DNA of 64,000 nt from RPQJ01 sp963762315. GTDB taxonomy: Bacteria; Pseudomonadota; Gammaproteobacteria; Steroidobacterales; Steroidobacteraceae. Positions 20,552 through 29,608 of the stretch are shown here, piece after piece. The stretch is from NCBI GenBank assembly GCA_963762315.1, contig CAVXKO010000004.1:1402579-1466578 (forward strand), given 5' to 3'. The number at the start of each line of letters is the position of its first letter. Position 1 is the first letter of the stretch. The position numbers were made by a program, and so were the translations under genes. The notes under the pieces are model-generated. The model had not been told where the DNA came from, made no database searches, and saw nothing but the letters and a program-made list of their open reading frames with translations.

Positions 20552-21001
20552 ATGCTCGAGGAACAGGACATCCGCGCGTTCGTGCATGGCACGACCCGTT
20601 ACTTCGAGGTTGCGGCGCAGCAGGCGGCCTCCGTGGGCTCGCCTTACCTCGTCACCAAGGGCGCGCCCGAAGCCCACGACTACAACGGCGTGATCTCGGT
20701 CTCGGGCCGCCGCAACGGCATCGTCTATTTCTCGGCGCCACGCGGCATGCTGACCGTGCTGCTGATGAAGATGAACGAGAGCAACGTCTCGCACGAATAC
20801 CTGTGCGATGTGGTCGGTGAGGTTGCAAACACCATTGCCGGCAACGTGCGACGCGACCTGGGCAAGGACTTCGCGATTTCGGTGCCCACCGTCGTCTCCG
20901 GAGCAGGCAATGCGGTCGAGCTGCCGGCCGGCAGCCGGCCGGTCGTGATTCCGATCAACTGGCGCAGCCACGTGGCGAAACTGGTCGTCTGCCTGAAGTA
21001 G
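20552..21001 (+). CDS. CheX/CheC-like phosphatase domain protein
   Basis: A 149-residue CheC/CheX-fold protein. The active-site pattern E90-x-x-N93 (DVVGEVANTIAGNVRR) matches CheX, which removes phosphate from CheY, with N98 nearby. It follows the kinase and receiver directly, so it probably resets that receiver. A CheX without chemoreceptors or flagellar genes nearby suggests a non-motility output. Confidence 0.82.
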   Translation: MLEEQDIRAFVHGTTRYFEVAAQQAASVGSPYLVTKGAPEAHDYNGVISVSGRRNGIVYFSAPRGMLTVLLMKMNESNVSHEYLCDVVGEVANTIAGNVRRDLGKDFAISVPTVVSGAGNAVELPAGSRPVVIPINWRSHVAKLVVCLK

Positions 21002-21004
21002 ACG

Positions 21005-21055
21005 CGTTCCCGCCGGAACGTCTTCGAAAAAAAAGCGCCCCCACGGAGGGGGGCG
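21005..21055. other. Hairpin cluster after the CheX-like gene
   Basis: Two inverted repeats follow the stop. The first is CGTTCC-CGCC-GGAACG (21005-21020). The second is CGCCCCC-ACGGA-GGGGGGCG (21036-21055), flanked by eight A on the left and five A on the right. Only the minus-strand reading gives stem then T-run, so it looks like a terminator facing the wrong way for the neighbouring genes. It may act as a 3' stabilising stem for the signalling mRNA. Confidence 0.5.
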
Positions 21056-21280
21056 AAAAATGGGTGTCGAGCACGCGGGTTGATGCGCCTCGATGCGCAC
21101 GCGTCCGGACCCCGGGGGTAAGGTCGCCCGAACATGCGCACACCACCCCCCTTGGACGTCGCCAGCCGGCAAAATCAATCGCAGGGGTCGATTTGCGTCG
21201 ACCCGACCAGGGGCGGAAGATGGCGGTGCGCGGCCGTTCCGGGGCGACTCGCCCTGGGGCCGTGGCTCGAGGAGCACCCC

Positions 21281-21760
21281 ATGAAGGTTCACCGCATTGC
21301 CCTCACCGCATCCCTGCTCTGCGCCGTCCTGGTCGTGGCACCCGCCATGGCCGTTGCCGCCGTCGATCCATATCCGAACGGCTGCGTCAGCTGTCACGTC
21401 ATCGACAAGGCCAAGGGCGTCGACCATCGGCTGAGCGTCGCGCTGGCGAAATGGACTGGAGGCAAGATCGACGCCGGCCTGCTGGCAAAAGCCAAGGCCA
21501 GCGCGCCTGCCGGACTCACGCTGAAAGGCAAGCATCCATCTGCCGAGGACTCGCTCGAGGACGTGCCGTCGGGTTGCCTGGACTGCCACGGCGTCGACTC
21601 GAAGAAGGCGCCGCCGTTCTCCCGCCTGATCCACCTCGTGCACCTGACGGGCGGCGCGAGCAACACCTACGTCACGACGTTCAAGAGCGACTGCATGAGC
21701 TGCCACAAGCTCAGCACGCAGACCGGCGCATGGTCGATGCCGAGCGGGCCTGAGAAATAG
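21281..21760 (+). CDS. Periplasmic triheme cytochrome c
   Basis: A 159-residue protein with a Sec signal peptide (cleavage about AMAVAA-VDPYP) and three CxxCH heme sites (CVSCH, CLDCH, CMSCH). Additional histidines (DHRL, GKHPS, RLIHLVHL) could supply the sixth ligands, so bis-His low-spin hemes are likely. It carries electrons in the periplasm; the partner is unknown. The ATG at 21281 is preceded by GAGGAG. About 280 bases separate it from the signalling operon; the space holds hairpins, including GGGTCGA-TTTGCG-TCGACCC at 21185-21204, and no other gene. Confidence 0.85.
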   Translation: MKVHRIALTASLLCAVLVVAPAMAVAAVDPYPNGCVSCHVIDKAKGVDHRLSVALAKWTGGKIDAGLLAKAKASAPAGLTLKGKHPSAEDSLEDVPSGCLDCHGVDSKKAPPFSRLIHLVHLTGGASNTYVTTFKSDCMSCHKLSTQTGAWSMPSGPEK

Positions 21761-21764
21761 CCGC

Positions 21765-22403
21765 CTACGCGGCGCGTGACAGACCGCCCAGGTAGCGCAG
21801 CACCTCGGACGTGCCGGTCACGTCGGCGTAGCGGCGTCCCACGTCCGTGAGGTTGGCGCGGTGCGGCCCTTCGGCCGCATCGCCGCAGCATTCGTCGGGC
21901 ACGAGCACCCGCAAGCCGTACGAGAACGCATCCACGATCGTGGCGCGCACGCAGCCGCTCGTGGTGCAGCCCGTGACGATCACCGTATCCACGTTCTGCT
22001 TCACGAGGAACGTGATCAGCGGCGTCTGGAAAAACATCGACGGCGCGTTCTTGCAGTAGGTGAAGTTCTGCTCGTGGTGGATCTTCGGGTCCATCTCCGT
22101 GCACGGGTGCCCGTAGAAGAATTCGTCGCGAACCGCCTTCACCTTCCACAGCGGCATGTCGGCCAGGCTGCCGTAGGCGGTGTAGCAGGCGGCCACGGGC
22201 ACGTTGCGCGCCCGCGCCACCTGCAACAGTTCCGCCGTCCGATCACGGGCAGCGTGGATCAGGGGCAGCCCGCCGAGCGGGTACTTCGGATCGGTAAAGG
22301 CCGTCTGGAAATCGACCACCAGCACGGCCGGCCTCGATCCCGGTTCGATGCGGGTCGAACTGTACCCGACCTTCGTGTACTGATCCTGCCCTTCGCTGCC
22401 CAT
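21765..22403 (-). CDS. Isochorismatase-family amidohydrolase (N-carbamoylsarcosine amidase-like)
   Basis: A 212-residue cysteine hydrolase. The Asp-Lys-Cys triad is D31 (VVDFQTAF), K118 (YCKNAPS) and C151 (TGCTTSGCVRA), with the cis-peptide loop GCTTSG before it. These enzymes split amides such as N-carbamoylsarcosine, nicotinamide or maleamate. It is the last gene of the minus-strand hydantoinase unit, 5 bases after hyuB. That is exactly the pairing expected for opening a ring and removing the carbamoyl group, so an N-carbamoyl amino acid is the best guess for its substrate. Confidence 0.85.
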   Translation of the reverse strand: MGSEGQDQYTKVGYSSTRIEPGSRPAVLVVDFQTAFTDPKYPLGGLPLIHAARDRTAELLQVARARNVPVAACYTAYGSLADMPLWKVKAVRDEFFYGHPCTEMDPKIHHEQNFTYCKNAPSMFFQTPLITFLVKQNVDTVIVTGCTTSGCVRATIVDAFSYGLRVLVPDECCGDAAEGPHRANLTDVGRRYADVTGTSEVLRYLGGLSRAA

Positions 22404-22408
22404 GACCG

Positions 22409-24304
22409 TCAGGCCGCCTTGCCGGCCTTCCTGGCCTTCACACGCTGCGAGAACGTCGGCTGGCGCGGGGCCTCGTGGCCCGTCTCGGCCTTGCAGCGGC
22501 CCTTCAGCTCGTCGATCGTCTCGAACCCGCGGTCGAACAGCTTGACGTCGCCGCGTTCGGCCTTGAGCTTCGCGCGCAGCTTCTCGGTCGCCGCCACGTC
22601 GGCCTTGAGGTCATCCTTGATGACCACGCCGTAGTTCAGCGCGCCCTTCGCCGTCACCAGGCCGGCCTGCACGTCGAACACGACGCGCTCGATCTCGCGC
22701 TCGAACGGATCGCCGCAGCCGCCGCCGCCCCAGGTGTCGGACAGCAGCAGGTCGCCCGCCTCGACCTTGATGTGGTCCATCTTCGACGGCAGGTTCTCGC
22801 GGGTGCCGTCCGCGCGGACCAGGGTCTTCTTGCTGCGCGCACCCGGCAGGCCGCCGTTCACGCCCCACGGATAGGTGAGCCAGCGATCGTCGTGGATCGA
22901 GATCTCGCCCGGCTCCAGGAAGCGGTAGCCGATGCGCAGGCCGTTGCCGCCGCGGTTCTTGCCGGCGCCGCCGGTGTCCGGGATCGTCTCGTAGATGTCG
23001 ATGCGCAGCGGGAAGTAGCTCTCGAGGAACTCGTTCGGCACGTTGGTGAACGAGGGCCACAGCGAGTGGCCGTCCGGGCCGTCGCCGAACGGCTTGCCCG
23101 GGATGCCGCCGAAGGTGATCTGGTAGAGCTGGTACCAGTCGCCGTTCTTGTCGTAGCCCGAGTACATGAAGTGCGGGCTGTCGGAGAAGCCGGCCGCGCA
23201 CATGAACGCCGGATTGCCCTGGCCGAGCAGGCCGCCGAGGATGTCGAAGATGCGGCCGAGCGCGTGCGTGCGGCACGAGAGCGCGGCGGGCTTCAGCGGC
23301 TTCAGCAGCGTGCCCGGCGGGATGCGCACTTCCATCAGGTCGTAGAACCCGTCGTTGAACAGGATCTGCGGATCGAACACCATGATCATGTAGACGCCGG
23401 CGAACATCTTGAACATCTCTTCGTTCAACAGGAAGTTGATCGAGGAGATCGACTGCGGGTCGGTGCCCGTGAAGTCGAAGATGCACAGATCGCCCTCGCG
23501 CCACATCGTGCAGGCGATCTTGTACGGGCCCATGTTCATGCCGTCGTCGCAGATGTAGTCCTCGAAGTACTGCTTCTTCTCCGGGACGGTCTGGCGGATC
23601 AGCTGGCGCATCGCGCGCTTGTTGCGCTCGAGCATGGCGTCCATCGCCGAGTAGAACACGTCGTCGCCGAAGCGCGTCGAGATCTCGGTGCAGCGGATGG
23701 CCGCGGTGCGCAGCGCCGCGACGATGGCGTTGAAGTCGGAGAAGTTCCAGGTCGGCAGGCGGCAGTTGTGCAGGATGACCTTGAGGATGTCCTCCTGCAG
23801 CACGCCGGCCTTGATGATCTTGATCGGCGGCACGCAGACGCCTTCCTCGTAGATGGTGCGCGCGTCGGTCGGCAGCGAGCCCGGCACCTTGCCGCCCACG
23901 TCGGTCATGTGGCCGAACATGGCCGACCACGCGATGATGCGGCCGTCCTTGTAGATCGGCATCAGCATCAGCCAGTCGTTCTGGTGGCTGATCGCGCCGT
24001 TGACGGAGTACGGGTCGTTGGTGAGGAACACGTCGCCCTCTTCCACCGTGCCGTCGTACCCCTGCATGAAGCCCCAGATGAACGAGCCGAACTGGCCGAC
24101 GACCATCTTGCCTTCGAGGTTGGCGATCATCGGGAACTCGTCGTGCTGCTCGCGGATGCCCGGCGACATCGCGGTGCGGAACAGCACGGTATCCATCTCG
24201 TAGCGGGCGTTGCGCAGCGCGCTCTCGATGATGTCGATCGTGACCGAGTCGACCTTCACCTTCTTCATCGGCTTCTTGTTGCGCTGAATGATCTTGGCAG
24301 GCAT
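22409..24304 (-). CDS. hyuB: Hydantoinase B / oxoprolinase-type subunit
   Basis: Partner of HyuA in the ATP-dependent amidohydrolases or carboxylases (N-methylhydantoinase, 5-oxoprolinase, acetone/acetophenone carboxylase families). Intact 631 residues, with typical HyuB segments RNARYEMDTVLFRTAMSP, HDEFPMIANLEGKMVV and LTNDPYSVNGAISHQNDW. The later TWGGGGCGDPFER is characteristic of the family. The ATG is at 24304, 35 bases after the hyuA stop. The C-terminus is Lys/Arg/Ala-rich (RVKARKAGKAA). Confidence 0.9.
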   Translation of the reverse strand: MPAKIIQRNKKPMKKVKVDSVTIDIIESALRNARYEMDTVLFRTAMSPGIREQHDEFPMIANLEGKMVVGQFGSFIWGFMQGYDGTVEEGDVFLTNDPYSVNGAISHQNDWLMLMPIYKDGRIIAWSAMFGHMTDVGGKVPGSLPTDARTIYEEGVCVPPIKIIKAGVLQEDILKVILHNCRLPTWNFSDFNAIVAALRTAAIRCTEISTRFGDDVFYSAMDAMLERNKRAMRQLIRQTVPEKKQYFEDYICDDGMNMGPYKIACTMWREGDLCIFDFTGTDPQSISSINFLLNEEMFKMFAGVYMIMVFDPQILFNDGFYDLMEVRIPPGTLLKPLKPAALSCRTHALGRIFDILGGLLGQGNPAFMCAAGFSDSPHFMYSGYDKNGDWYQLYQITFGGIPGKPFGDGPDGHSLWPSFTNVPNEFLESYFPLRIDIYETIPDTGGAGKNRGGNGLRIGYRFLEPGEISIHDDRWLTYPWGVNGGLPGARSKKTLVRADGTRENLPSKMDHIKVEAGDLLLSDTWGGGGCGDPFEREIERVVFDVQAGLVTAKGALNYGVVIKDDLKADVAATEKLRAKLKAERGDVKLFDRGFETIDELKGRCKAETGHEAPRQPTFSQRVKARKAGKAA

Positions 24305-24339
24305 GTGCGTATCTCCGGATCTGTTTTGAAAGCGGGCGG

Positions 24340-26487
24340 TTACTTGGCCTTGCGGGCGGCTTTGCCCGCCGCGCGCTTGACCTTCGCGGCAGCCGCCTTC
24401 GGCCTGGCCGCACCCGCCTTCCTCGGCGCCTTGTAGTTGTCGGGATAGATCAGGATGTTGCCGTAGACATCCACCTTGCCGTGATGCTTCGGGAGGATCA
24501 CCGAGGTCGAGTCCATTTCCATCACGATCGCGGGGCCCGCAATGCGGTTGCCCGCCTTCAGCTGCGCGCGGTCGTACACCGTCGCCGTGCAGTCCTTGCC
24601 GACCATGTAGGACTTCTGCTTGCCGACCGCCGCGGCCGCCGGCGAGGTGCCGCCCTTCGCGATGACCTGGCGCTTGATGTTGATGCCCTTGCCAGTGACG
24701 ACCGCGCGCAGCGCGACGAACTCGTGCTCGAGCGGCAGCGCGAACGTGAACAGCCGCGTGTGCTCGGCGTCGAACGGCTTGCGGATGGCGTCGAGGCCTT
24801 CCTTCTCGAGACGCTTCAGGTCGATGTCCACCGTCAGGCGCAGGCCCTGGCCGTGGTAGCGCACGTCCACCTGGTAGCCGAACTCCATGTCGGAGGCGGC
24901 CACCTTCTCGCCCGCCAGCGCCTTGGCGGCATCGTTCGCCTGCGCCTTCAGCAGCTTGACGATGTCGTCCTTGGTCGTCTCGGAGAACTTGCGGATGTAG
25001 GTGCGCGACGACTCGTCGCGGACCGCCGTCGTCGCGTCGCCGAGGGCGCAGAGCACGCCCGGGCCCGGCGGGAATGATCGACGGCCACGAGCCGAGCAGG
25101 ATCGACAGCGCGTTGGCGTGCAGCGGGCCGGCGCCGCCGAACGCGATCAGCGCGTAGTCGCGCGGATCGTGGCCCTGCTCGACCGACACGAGGCGCAGCG
25201 CGCCGACCATGTTCTCGTTGACGATGTTGAAGATGCCGAGCGCGGCATCCTTGACGTTCTTGCCGAGCGCCTTGCCGACCTTCTCGACGGACTGCTGCGC
25301 GAGCTTGCGGTCAAGCGCCATGTCGCCGCCGAGCTTCTGCATCTCGGGCAGGTAGCCGAGCACGACGTTGGCATCGGTCACGGTGGGCTCCGTGCCGCCC
25401 TTGCCGTACGCGGCCGGACCGGGCACTGCGCCCGCGGACTGCGGGCCGACGCGCAAGCGCCGGTCAGTTCGGGGACGTGGGCGATCGAGCCGCCGCCGGC
25501 GCCGACCGTGCGGATGTCCACCGACGAGGCGCGCACCGTCACGTCGCCGACCGTCGTCTCACGACGCAGCCGCGGCTGCCCGTTCTTGATCAGCGCGACG
25601 TCGGTGGAGGTGCCGCCGACGTCGACGGTGAGCAGGTTCGGAAAGCCCGCCTGCACCGCGACCCACAAGGCGCCAGTGACGCCGCCCGCCGGGCCGGACA
25701 TCAGCAGGTTGACCGGGAAATCCTCGGCCGACTTCGCCGACGCGAGGCCGCCGTCGGAGCGCAGGATGTGCAGCTTGACCTTCTTGGCCTTGGCCTCGAG
25801 CTTGTTCTGCAGGTTGTGCACGTACTTCTGCACGCGCGGACGCACGTAGGAATTGGCGACCGTCGTCACGGTGCGCTCGTATTCCTGCATTTCCGGAACG
25901 ACTTCCGAGGAGAGCGAAACCGGGATGCCGGGCAGCACTTCCTGGGCGATCGCCTTGACGCGGCGCTCGTGCAAGTCGTTGGCGAATGAATTGATCAGCG
26001 AGACGGTGAGCGCCTCGATCTTCTTCTCGCCGAGCGCAGCGAGATCCCTGCGCAGCGCGGCTTCGTCGAGCTTGGTGACGAGGTCGCCCTTGGTGCCGAC
26101 GCGCTCGTCGGCTTCGATGGTCAGCGCCAGCGGCGCCATCGGCAGCGACTTGTTGTAGATCACCCAGCCGCCGAGGCCGCCCGGGACGAAGCTGCGCGCG
26201 ATCTGCAGCACCTGCTTGTAACCCTTGGTCGTCACCAGGCCGACGCGCGCGCCGGTGCCCGTGAGCACCGTGTTGGTCGCGACCGTCGTGCCGTGCATCA
26301 CGTGATCGATCTCCTCGGGGGAGATCCGCGCCTCGTCGCACACGCGCTTGAGGCCACGCAGCACACCTTCGGACTGGTCGTGCGGGGTCGACGACACCTT
26401 CGCCTTCCACGTCTGGCCAGTCTTCTCGTTCACCAGGAGCAGGTCCGTGAAGGTCCCGCCCACGTCGACGCCCAATCGGTATGTCAT
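24340..26487 (-). CDS. hyuA: Hydantoinase A / oxoprolinase-type subunit (two frameshifts)
   Basis: ATP-binding subunit of the Hyu complex. The N-terminus RLGVDVGGTFTDLLLV is the actin-like phosphate-binding loop; DVGGTSTDVALI and GAGGGSIAHV follow. Indels at about 25455 (one base short) and about 25065 (one base extra in a GGG/CCC run) split it into three pieces; joined, the product is about 715 residues, a normal length. An AGGTGA ribosome site precedes the ATG. The C-terminus is a Lys/Ala tail (PKAAAAKVKRAAGKAARK), histone H1-like and not usual in the family. Confidence 0.88.
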
Positions 26488-26518
26488 GCAATCACCTGTG
26501 ATCGTTGATCATCGGGAG

Positions 26519-26534
26519 GACAGGCAAGCCTGTC
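26519..26534. repeat. Short perfect hairpin upstream of hyuA
   Basis: GACAGGC-AA-GCCTGTC in the 167-base gap between the lyase gene and hyuA. No T-run follows in either direction. The rest of the gap shows no gene. Confidence 0.5.
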
Positions 26535-26654
26535 GAAAGATCGAACCTTGAAGCCGCGTCCCTTGAAGCCGTGTCCAAGAGCCGCAGAAGTATTCCGCTT
26601 TCGCCGCAAGGGCGCAATGCGCTGCGCACGCGTCTACAAGCGTGGACGAGCGCT

Positions 26655-27564
26655 TCAGGCCGCCACCGGCCGCGGGAAATTGCCCGCCTTCACCAGCATG
26701 CCCGGCACGGCGCGGCCGAGCCGATCCTGCAGCCACTTGCCGGTCTCGATGGCGCCGTCGAGGTTGACGCCGGTGTCGTAGCCGCAGCGATGCAGCATGT
26801 AGACCAGGTCTTCGGTCGGGATGTTGCCCGTGGCCGCCGGGGCGAACGGGCAGCCGCCGATTCCGCCGAGGCTCGCATCGAGCGTGTGGACGCCCGCCTG
26901 CACGGCAGCAAATGCGTTGGCGAGGCCCGGTATTGCGGGTGTTGTGGAAATGACAGCGCAGGGGGATGCCCGGCACCGCTTCGCGCACCCGGGAGACGAT
27001 CTCCGTGACCTGCGCCGGCACGCCGACGCCGATCGTGTCCGCGAGCGCGATTTCGAAGGGGCGTGCTTCGGCCACCATCCTGGCCAGCTCGACCACGCGC
27101 TCGACCGGCACCTCGCCCTCGAACGGGCAGCCGAACGCGGCCGACACGGTCACCTGCGCCCGGATACCGGCTTGCTGCGCCGCAGCAGCGATCTGCAGCC
27201 AGGCCTTCACGGACTCCTCGCTCGACACGCCGTTGTTGCGCTGGTTGAAGGTATTGCTGGCGACCACCGCCATGCCGATCTCGTTGCAACCGGCCGCCGC
27301 GGCCCGCTCGAACCCCTTCTGGTTCAGAACCAGCCCGATGTAGTGGACGCCCTCGCGGCGCGGCAGGGCCTTCAGCACGTCCTCCGCGTCGGCCATCTGC
27401 GGCACGCGCTTCGGGTTCACGAAGCTGGTGACTTCGATGCGACGCAGCCCGTTGGCGATCGCCCGCTCGATGAACTCGACCTTCACGGCGGTCGGGACGG
27501 CCTCGGGCTCGCTCTGCAACCCGTCGCGGGGGCCGACTTCGACGATTTCGACGTGGCGCTTCAT
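26655..27564 (-). CDS. mvaB: Hydroxymethylglutaryl-CoA lyase-like enzyme (one frameshift)
   Basis: Class I retro-Claisen lyase of the DRE-TIM family, cleaving HMG-CoA or a related 3-hydroxy-dicarboxyl-CoA to acetyl-CoA and a keto acid. Visible are GPRDGLQSEP (catalytic Arg/Asp), VTSFVNPKRVPQMAD, the metal-binding H-x-H in CHFHNTRNTG, and the signature GGIGGCPFAPAATGNIPTED with the catalytic Cys. One extra G in a GGG run at about 26930 shifts the frame; corrected length about 302 residues. The ATG 27564 (MKRHVEIVEV) fits the family. First gene of the minus-strand unit. Confidence 0.87.
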
Positions 27565-27737
27565 GCTTGCAACCCCCGGATCCTGGAATGGGCGAGAATA
27601 ACAACGGCTCGTTCGCACGTTCAACACGTATGGATCAACAAAAGTCCGGACAATCGGCTCGTGGCCACGGGAACGCCTTGACCCCCGGCCGCGCGGACAG
27701 GTAAAAACCCTCGCTCTCCTCCGTCCAGGTGACCACG

Positions 27738-28951
27738 ATGACCAGCCCCCCGAACTTCAAGGCCGGCCCGCTGTCCGGCCTGCGCGTGATCGAACTCGGC
27801 ACCCTGCTCGCCGGCCCGTTCTGCGGCCAGCTGCTCGGGGACTTCGGCGCCGAGGTGATCAAGGTCGAACCGCCCGGCCAGGGCGACCCGATGCGCGTCT
27901 GGGGCCGCGAGAAGGCCCACGGCAAGTCGCTGTGGTGGCCGGTGGTCGCCCGCAACAAGAAGGCGATCACGCTCGACCTGCGCCAGGCCGAGGGCCAGCA
28001 GATCCTCAAGGACCTCGTCGCGAAATCGGACTTCCTGCTCGAGAATTTCCGCCCGGGCACCATGGAGAAGTGGGGCCTCGGCTGGGAGCAGCTCTCGGCC
28101 ATCAACCCGAAGCTCATCATGATCCGGGTGTCGGGCTTCGGCCAGACCGGCCCGTACGCCAAGCAGGCCGGTTTCGGCGCCATCGGCGAGGCCATGGGCG
28201 GCCTGCGATACGTGGTGGGCGATCCGACCACGCCGCCGTCGCGCATGGGCATCTCGATCGGCGACTCGCTGGCGGCCACGTTCGCCTGCATCGGCGCACT
28301 CGCGGCGCTGCACCACCGCGACGTGACCGGCCGCGGCCAGGTCGTCGATTCGGCGATCTACGAAGCCGTGCTCAACATGATGGAGTCGCTGATCACCGAG
28401 TACGACAAGGCGAACTTCATCCGCGAGCGCACCGGCGCCATCCTGCCGAACGTCGCGCCGTCGAACGTCTACAAGACCCGGGACGCACTGGTGCTGATCG
28501 CGGCCAACCAGGACACCGTGTTCTCGCGGCTGGCCGAGGCGATGGGGCAGCCCGGCCTGTCGAGCGATCCGCGCTACTCCACCCACGGCGCTCGCGGCGC
28601 CCACCAGGTCGAGCTGGATGCCCTCGTCGAGAAGTGGACGCAGACCCTCACGACGCGCGAAGTGCTCGAGGCCATGGACAAGTTCGGCGTTCCGGCGGGC
28701 CTCATCTACCGCGCGCCGGAAATGCTGGACGACCCGCACTTCAAGGCGCGCGACGCGATCGTCAGCGTGCCAGCATCCGGACTTCGGCCAGCTGCGCATG
28801 CAGAACGTCGCGCCGAAGCTGTCGGAGACGCCGGGCAGCGTCCGCTCGCCGAGCCCGGACCTTGGCCAGCACAACGAGGAGATCTACCAGCAGCATGCTC
28901 GGGTTCGCCAAGGACCAGTACGAGCGGCTGAAGGCGCAGAAGGTCATCTGA
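27738..28951 (+). CDS. Class III CoA transferase, CaiB/BaiF family (two frameshifts)
   Basis: Transfers CoA between carboxylic acids through an Asp-CoA intermediate. The N-terminal GLRVIELGTLLAGPFCGQLLGDFGAEVIKVE is diagnostic; the catalytic Asp is expected in ISIGDSLAATFA. Frame changes at about 28775 and about 28895 affect only the C-terminus (PHPDFGQLRMQNVAPKLS, then LGFAKDQYERLKAQKVI). Corrected length about 404 residues. It diverges from the lyase gene across a 170-base gap that should hold both promoters. Succinyl-CoA:hydroxymethylglutarate transferases belong to this class, which fits the neighbouring lyase. Confidence 0.88.
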
Positions 28952-28961
28952 GGGCCCGGCC

Positions 28962-29603
28962 ATGAGCGCATCGCTGTTCGAGAACTACGCCGCGGGCGGC
29001 TTCGGCCACGCGCTGCAACCCGGACGGCGCCCGGCGCTGCTCGTGATCGACTTCGTCCGCGCGTATCTCGTGCAGGGCTCGCCGCTGTATGCCGGCGTCG
29101 ATGCCGCCCGCGATGCGTGCCGCGAATTGCTGCTCGCTGCGCGGGGCGCCGGCATTCCGGTCGTGCACACCAACGTGCAGTACCAGAGCGGCGGACGCGA
29201 CGGCGGCGTTTTCTTCCGCAAGGTGCCCGCGTTGAAGACGTTCGAAGCCGGCGCGCACCCGGACCTTGCCGCCTTCGCCGAAGGGCTCGAACCCCTGCCC
29301 GGCGAAACCGTGATCACCAAGCAATACGCCAGCGCGTTCTTCGCGACGTCGCTGGCCTCCACGCTCACGTCCCTCGGCGTCGACACCGTCCTCATCGCCG
29401 GCGTCAGCACCAGCGGCTGCGTGCGCGCATCGACGCTCGACGCCTGCCAGCACGGCTTCATCCCGCTGGTGGTGCGCGACGCGGTCGGCGACCGGCACCC
29501 GGCGCCGCACGAAGCGAACCTGTTCGACCTGCAGGCCAAGTACGCCGAGGTGATCGGCCTGCGGCAGGCGACGGACTACCTGAAGCAAGTCGCCCAGTGG
29601 TAG
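28962..29603 (+). CDS. Second isochorismatase-family amidohydrolase
   Basis: A 213-residue cysteine hydrolase, paralogous to the one at 21765-22403. Triad: D30 (VIDFVRAY), K120 (VITKQYASAF) and C153 (GVSTSGCVRAS). Related enzymes hydrolyse N-carbamoylsarcosine or maleamate. It follows the CoA transferase by 10 bases and precedes the VOC gene, so the plus-strand unit mirrors the minus-strand one. Confidence 0.87.
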   Translation: MSASLFENYAAGGFGHALQPGRRPALLVIDFVRAYLVQGSPLYAGVDAARDACRELLLAARGAGIPVVHTNVQYQSGGRDGGVFFRKVPALKTFEAGAHPDLAAFAEGLEPLPGETVITKQYASAFFATSLASTLTSLGVDTVLIAGVSTSGCVRASTLDACQHGFIPLVVRDAVGDRHPAPHEANLFDLQAKYAEVIGLRQATDYLKQVAQW

Positions 29604-29608
29604 CGCGG

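Noticed and set aside
21036..21060. Normal terminator for the signalling operon
   Set aside because: The T-run lies on the minus strand only; on the coding strand the stem is followed by A.
21765..26487. Assigning the locus firmly to creatinine/N-methylhydantoin degradation
   Set aside because: HyuA/B plus an amidase fit, but no creatininase, creatinine deaminase or sarcosine oxidase gene is in the window, and a CoA transferase and lyase do not belong to that pathway.
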